Source: an uncultured Paracoccus sp.
GTDB taxonomy: Bacteria > Pseudomonadota > Alphaproteobacteria > Rhodobacterales > Rhodobacteraceae
NCBI GenBank assembly: GCA_937859005.1
Contig: CALLYR010000483.1
Location: forward strand, 1-6,842
Length of the DNA stretch: 6,842 nucleotides
Direction of reading: 5' to 3'
The first letter of the stretch is position 1, and each line of letters starts with the position of its first letter. Both the position numbers and the translations under genes were made by a program. Shown here one piece after another: positions 5,643 through 6,842 of this stretch. The notes beneath the pieces were generated by a model. It made no database searches. It was not told the origin of the DNA and saw only the letters and a program-made list of their open reading frames with translations.

Positions 5643-6563
5643 ATGATCTGCGGCGGGCTGGATATCGGGGGCACCAAGATCGAGGCGCGGCTGTTCGACG
5701 CCGGCCTGACCTCGATTGCCGTGCGCCGCCTGCCCACGCCGCAGGGGGCCACCGCGAAGTTCATGGACGCGCTGGCGGATCAGGTGGGCTGGCTGCGCGA
5801 ACAGGCGGGGGCGGATCTGCCCATCGGCATCGCGCTGGCCGCGATCATCGAACCGGACAGCGGCATCGTCCACACTGCCAATCTGCCGATCAGCGGCGAA
5901 AATATTGCGGCGCTGGTGCGCGAACGGACCGGCCGCGACCTGCCGGTGCTGAACGACAGCATGGCGATGGCCTGGTCCGAACTGAACGGCGGCGCGGCCG
6001 ATGGTGCCGCCGTCGCGGTGGGGCTGATCCTGGGCACCGGGGTTGCGGCGGGGCTGTGCATCAACGGGGCCCTGGCGCCGCGTCATGGCGGCGTCGCGGT
6101 TGAAATCGGCCATGCCGGGATGCCGGCCCGTGTGCTCCTGCGGCACGGATTGCCGCTGTGGCGCTGCGGCTGCGGACGCGAGGGCTGCATCGAAGCCTAT
6201 GTCTCGGGTCCCGGCCTGTCGCGGCTGGCCGCTCATGCGGGTCTGGGTCCGCAGAGCGCCATGAACATTGCCGCTGCCGCCGGGGCGGGCGAGGCCGCTG
6301 CGATGGCGGTGCTGGACCGCTGGGCCGATCTGGCCGGGGAATGTCTGGACATGCTGCAACTGACGCTGGCGCCCGAAGTCGTGGTGCTGGGCGGCGGGCT
6401 GTCGCAGATGCCCGGTGTCGTGGACCGGCTGGCGGGCGCGCTGTCCGGCCGCCTGCTGGCGGGTGTCGCTGCCCCGCAGATCAGGCTTGCGCAGCACGGT
6501 GATTCCAGCGGCGTGCGCGGGGCCGCGCTGCTGGCCCGCCGGATGGCGGAGGCTGCGGCATGA
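5643..6563 (+). CDS. nagK: ROK-family sugar kinase, probably N-acetylglucosamine kinase
   Basis: The 306-residue kinase carries the ROK family's diagnostic elements. DIGGTK at 7-12 is the ATP phosphate loop. LNDSMAMAWSE at 103-113 holds the likely catalytic base D105. LGTGVAAGLCING at 130-142 is the second phosphate-binding segment. EIGHAGMP at 154-161 supplies E154 (sugar contact) and zinc ligand H157. CGCGREGCIEAYVSG at 175-189 supplies the remaining zinc ligands C175, C177 and C182. VVVLGGGLSQMP at 246-257 is the adenosine-site glycine motif. It should phosphorylate GlcNAc at O6 with ATP in the cytoplasm; glucose, fructose or ManNAc specificity cannot be excluded from sequence. nagA directly downstream favours GlcNAc. 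The ATG at 5643 has AGGGGGG 6 bases upstream and starts the barrel strand correctly; an in-frame GTG at 5607 would add 12 unlikely residues. Confidence 0.88.
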   Translation: MICGGLDIGGTKIEARLFDAGLTSIAVRRLPTPQGATAKFMDALADQVGWLREQAGADLPIGIALAAIIEPDSGIVHTANLPISGENIAALVRERTGRDLPVLNDSMAMAWSELNGGAADGAAVAVGLILGTGVAAGLCINGALAPRHGGVAVEIGHAGMPARVLLRHGLPLWRCGCGREGCIEAYVSGPGLSRLAAHAGLGPQSAMNIAAAAGAGEAAAMAVLDRWADLAGECLDMLQLTLAPEVVVLGGGLSQMPGVVDRLAGALSGRLLAGVAAPQIRLAQHGDSSGVRGAALLARRMAEAAA

Positions 6564-6585
6564 TCGCGCCCGCTGCAGGCCGGTC

Positions 6586-6842
6586 ATGCTGATCGGCCCC
6601 GATCTGACATGGTTGGGCGGCGCCCTGCGCCCCGGCATGTCGCTGCGCCTGACCCAGGGCCGCATCGCCGAGGTCCGCCCGCTTGGCCGCGACACCCCGG
6701 ACGCGCGCCCGCATCTGGCCATGCCGGGTGCGACCGATCTGCAGGTGAACGGGGGCGGCGGGATCCTGTTCAATGCCACCCCCACATCCGAAGGCATTTC
6801 TGCCATCCGCGCTGCGCATCGCCGTCTGGGTACTCACGCGAT
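6586..6842 (+). CDS. nagA: N-acetylglucosamine-6-phosphate deacetylase, N-terminal part
   Basis: The frame opens with ATG at 6586 and is still open at the right edge after 85 codons; full NagA proteins have about 380 residues. The visible part has the N-terminal beta-sandwich of amidohydrolases (residues 1-44), then LAMPGATDLQVNGGGGILFN at 44-63. This matches the NagA signature PG-x-x-D-x-Q-x-NG-(G/C)-GG-x-x-FN, where the amidohydrolase HxH metal motif is replaced by Q-x-N. The segment IRAAHRRLGT at 74-83 is also typical. The enzyme removes the acetyl group of GlcNAc-6-phosphate to yield glucosamine-6-phosphate and acetate. It starts 22 bases after the kinase stop, probably co-transcribed with it. 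An AGG at 6577-6579 is a weak ribosome binding site. The ATG that overlaps the kinase stop at 6560 is in another frame and closes after ten codons. Confidence 0.88.
   Translation, partial: MLIGPDLTWLGGALRPGMSLRLTQGRIAEVRPLGRDTPDARPHLAMPGATDLQVNGGGGILFNATPTSEGISAIRAAHRRLGTHA

Noticed and set aside
5595..6806. 403-codon minus-strand open frame opposite the GlcNAc kinase and nagA
   Set aside because: It spans two real plus-strand genes and their junction, and has shadow-like composition.

Overview
The window reads as a chromosomal stretch of a high-GC alphaproteobacterium. Protein motifs and gene order point to the Rhodobacteraceae, probably close to Paracoccus; this is an inference from sequence style, not a database match. 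Almost all of the window is coding, and the long open frames antisense to the real genes are shadows of the high GC content.

Left part (1-1132, + strand): the last ~61 codons of a protein that resembles the C-terminus of alphaproteobacterial DnaQ (DNA polymerase III epsilon), then a complete YihY/BrkB-family inner-membrane protein. This gene converges on the next block with only 9 bases between stop codons.

Middle part (1142-4571): a complete general stress response module. On the minus strand, in transcription order, lie nepR (48 codons, easily missed), ecfG (ECF15-type sigma factor) and a membrane-bound HisKA_2-type sensor histidine kinase, spaced by 4 and 7 bases. Divergent from them is phyR, the sigma-mimic response regulator. 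The intergenic region carries a good EcfG-type promoter (GGAAC, 17 bases, GTT) facing nepR-ecfG-kinase, which implies positive autoregulation. Expected circuit: the kinase phosphorylates PhyR, PhyR~P captures NepR through its sigma-like domain, and EcfG is freed to transcribe stress genes, including its own operon. phyR ends at a rho-independent terminator.

The 176-base convergent gap between phyR and cutC holds, besides that terminator, a near-perfect parS-type palindrome (TGCTTCACGTGAAACG, 14 of 16 matches to the bacterial ParB-site consensus). Together with the dnaQ-like fragment, it suggests the region may lie near a replication origin.

Right part (4748-6842): cutC (minus) is divergent from an amino-sugar pair (plus): a ROK-family kinase, most likely N-acetylglucosamine kinase, followed 22 bases later by nagA (N-acetylglucosamine-6-phosphate deacetylase), which runs off the right edge. 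GlcNAc would be phosphorylated and then deacetylated to glucosamine-6-phosphate. The placement of cutC argues for a link to amino-sugar or cell-wall metabolism rather than copper.

No insertion sequence, phage gene, CRISPR array, tRNA or rRNA was seen. The gene families are all known. The items most worth a second look are the parS-like site, the hidden nepR, the autoregulatory promoter and the kinase's unusual sensor and ATP-binding features.
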